The notes beneath the pieces are model-generated. The model ran no database searches, was not told the DNA's origin, and worked only from the letters and a program-made list of their open reading frames with translations. A program made the position numbers and the translations under genes. DNA of 64,000 nt from assembly GCA_949358305.1 (NCBI GenBank), contig OX442322.1, positions 8,122,001 to 8,186,000 on the forward strand, in the 5' to 3' direction. Below, piece after piece: positions 63,531 through 64,000 of this stretch (the stretch's first letter is position 1; each line of letters starts with the position of its first letter). This DNA comes from Strigamia acuminata. Lineage: Eukaryota; Arthropoda; Chilopoda; Geophilomorpha; Linotaeniidae.

Positions 63531-64000
63531 TGTTGCGGTCTGTCAACACCAAACAGCTAGGAATGGGGTCGGGGCTATTTGAATTTCCCGCTTCTAAAAA
63601 CTCAAGTGATCGTATTGTTAAATTCGTACGAAAACCGCGCTGAGAACACAAATCCGCACTGAAAACTATTGTTGAATGCATGGAGCATTGATGGGAACAC
63701 CGTTGATTAATATCCAATGGAGTGCTGAATCAATGGCTAATCCAGGGAAAGGCTTAACTACTCGCGCCACATTGCTTAAATAACATGAAACGGGAGTAAA
63801 ATTAAAAACAACTTCTTTAATCTAAGTTAAACAGAAGAGTGAGGAAAATACATCAATTACATTGGTTCTTTTGGAACCGCACATGCGCAGTAACCATTAC
63901 GGCACGCGCCAAGCCGATAGCGGCGAAATACAGATACACAAGAAACTCCGTTGTCATAGCAACGGAGGAAACGAAATCACAGCAAAGTTGTAGTTACATA
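63531..64000 (-). repeat. Element N, start of a family 1 LTR (cut by window edge)
   Basis: Matches the 3' end of C/F-type LTRs (TGTTGCGGTCTGTCAACACC in plus reading), with the RFX-type palindrome at 63946-63967 and the NRF1-like site before it. The rest of N lies outside the window. Confidence 0.9.

Overview
This window is a metazoan repeat nest. Every stretch I can assign belongs to an LTR retrotransposon of the BEL/Pao superfamily or to a non-autonomous relative. I see no host gene, tRNA, rRNA or prokaryotic feature. BEL/Pao elements are known only from animals, and the LTRs carry animal promoter motifs (RFX X-box palindromes, NRF1-like, YY1-like and CRE-like sites). The species cannot be named from this sequence. 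I label the elements A, B, C, E, F, G, H, H1, I, K, M and N.

Layout. A (minus, 1-4431, cut by the window edge) sits in the pol gene of G, of which only the 3' part remains (4432-6533, plus). G's 3' LTR (6587-8156) is also the 5' LTR of C (plus, gag-pol 18399-23633, 3' LTR 23687-25253), so G and C form a tandem array sharing one LTR. B (plus, 8327-17655, intact gag-pol 10844-16084) is inserted in the leader of C. The G/C array interrupts the gag gene of K (minus, third family, gag 25254-26434). F (minus, 26565-35791) interrupts K's leader, which resumes at 35792-36468 and is followed by K's LTR (36469-37142). H1 (minus, second family) interrupts that LTR. E (plus, 38139-54695) is inserted in the pol tail of H1, and I (8.7 kb, non-coding, 44626-53305) is inserted in the pol of E. 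H (minus, 55061-61306, intact gag-pol 56035-61305) is inserted in the pol of H1. M (from 61307) sits at the gag start codon of H, and N (from 63531) sits inside M. Nesting reaches five levels: K > H1 > H > M > N.

Families. Family 1 (A, B, C, F, G, N) has LTRs of about 1.5-1.57 kb and a single gag-pol ORF of about 1745 codons. Family 2 (E, H, H1) is more GC-rich, with 920-bp LTRs and a gag-pol of about 1756 codons. Family 3 is K, with M as an LTR relative. I is a large non-autonomous element. All LTRs have TGTTGC...GCAACA-like ends, and insertions that can be checked made 4-bp target duplications. B, C and H keep long open gag-pol frames. F has a homopolymer frameshift, E a 10-bp deletion plus the I insertion, and H1 a 1030-bp microhomology deletion. 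LTR pairs differ by zero to a few bases, so the nest is young.

Pol order is gag-like region, zinc knuckles, aspartic protease, reverse transcriptase, RNase H, integrase. There is no env. Beyond coding, the families share non-coding signals not explained by standard annotation: a covarying leader hairpin, a CACAACGC leader motif, a GTGAGTAG motif in the LTR, a CCGGCA motif 6 nt before the 3' LTR, a tRNA-His-like primer site 12-16 nt from the LTR, and an upstream open frame crossing that primer site in the same register in three families.
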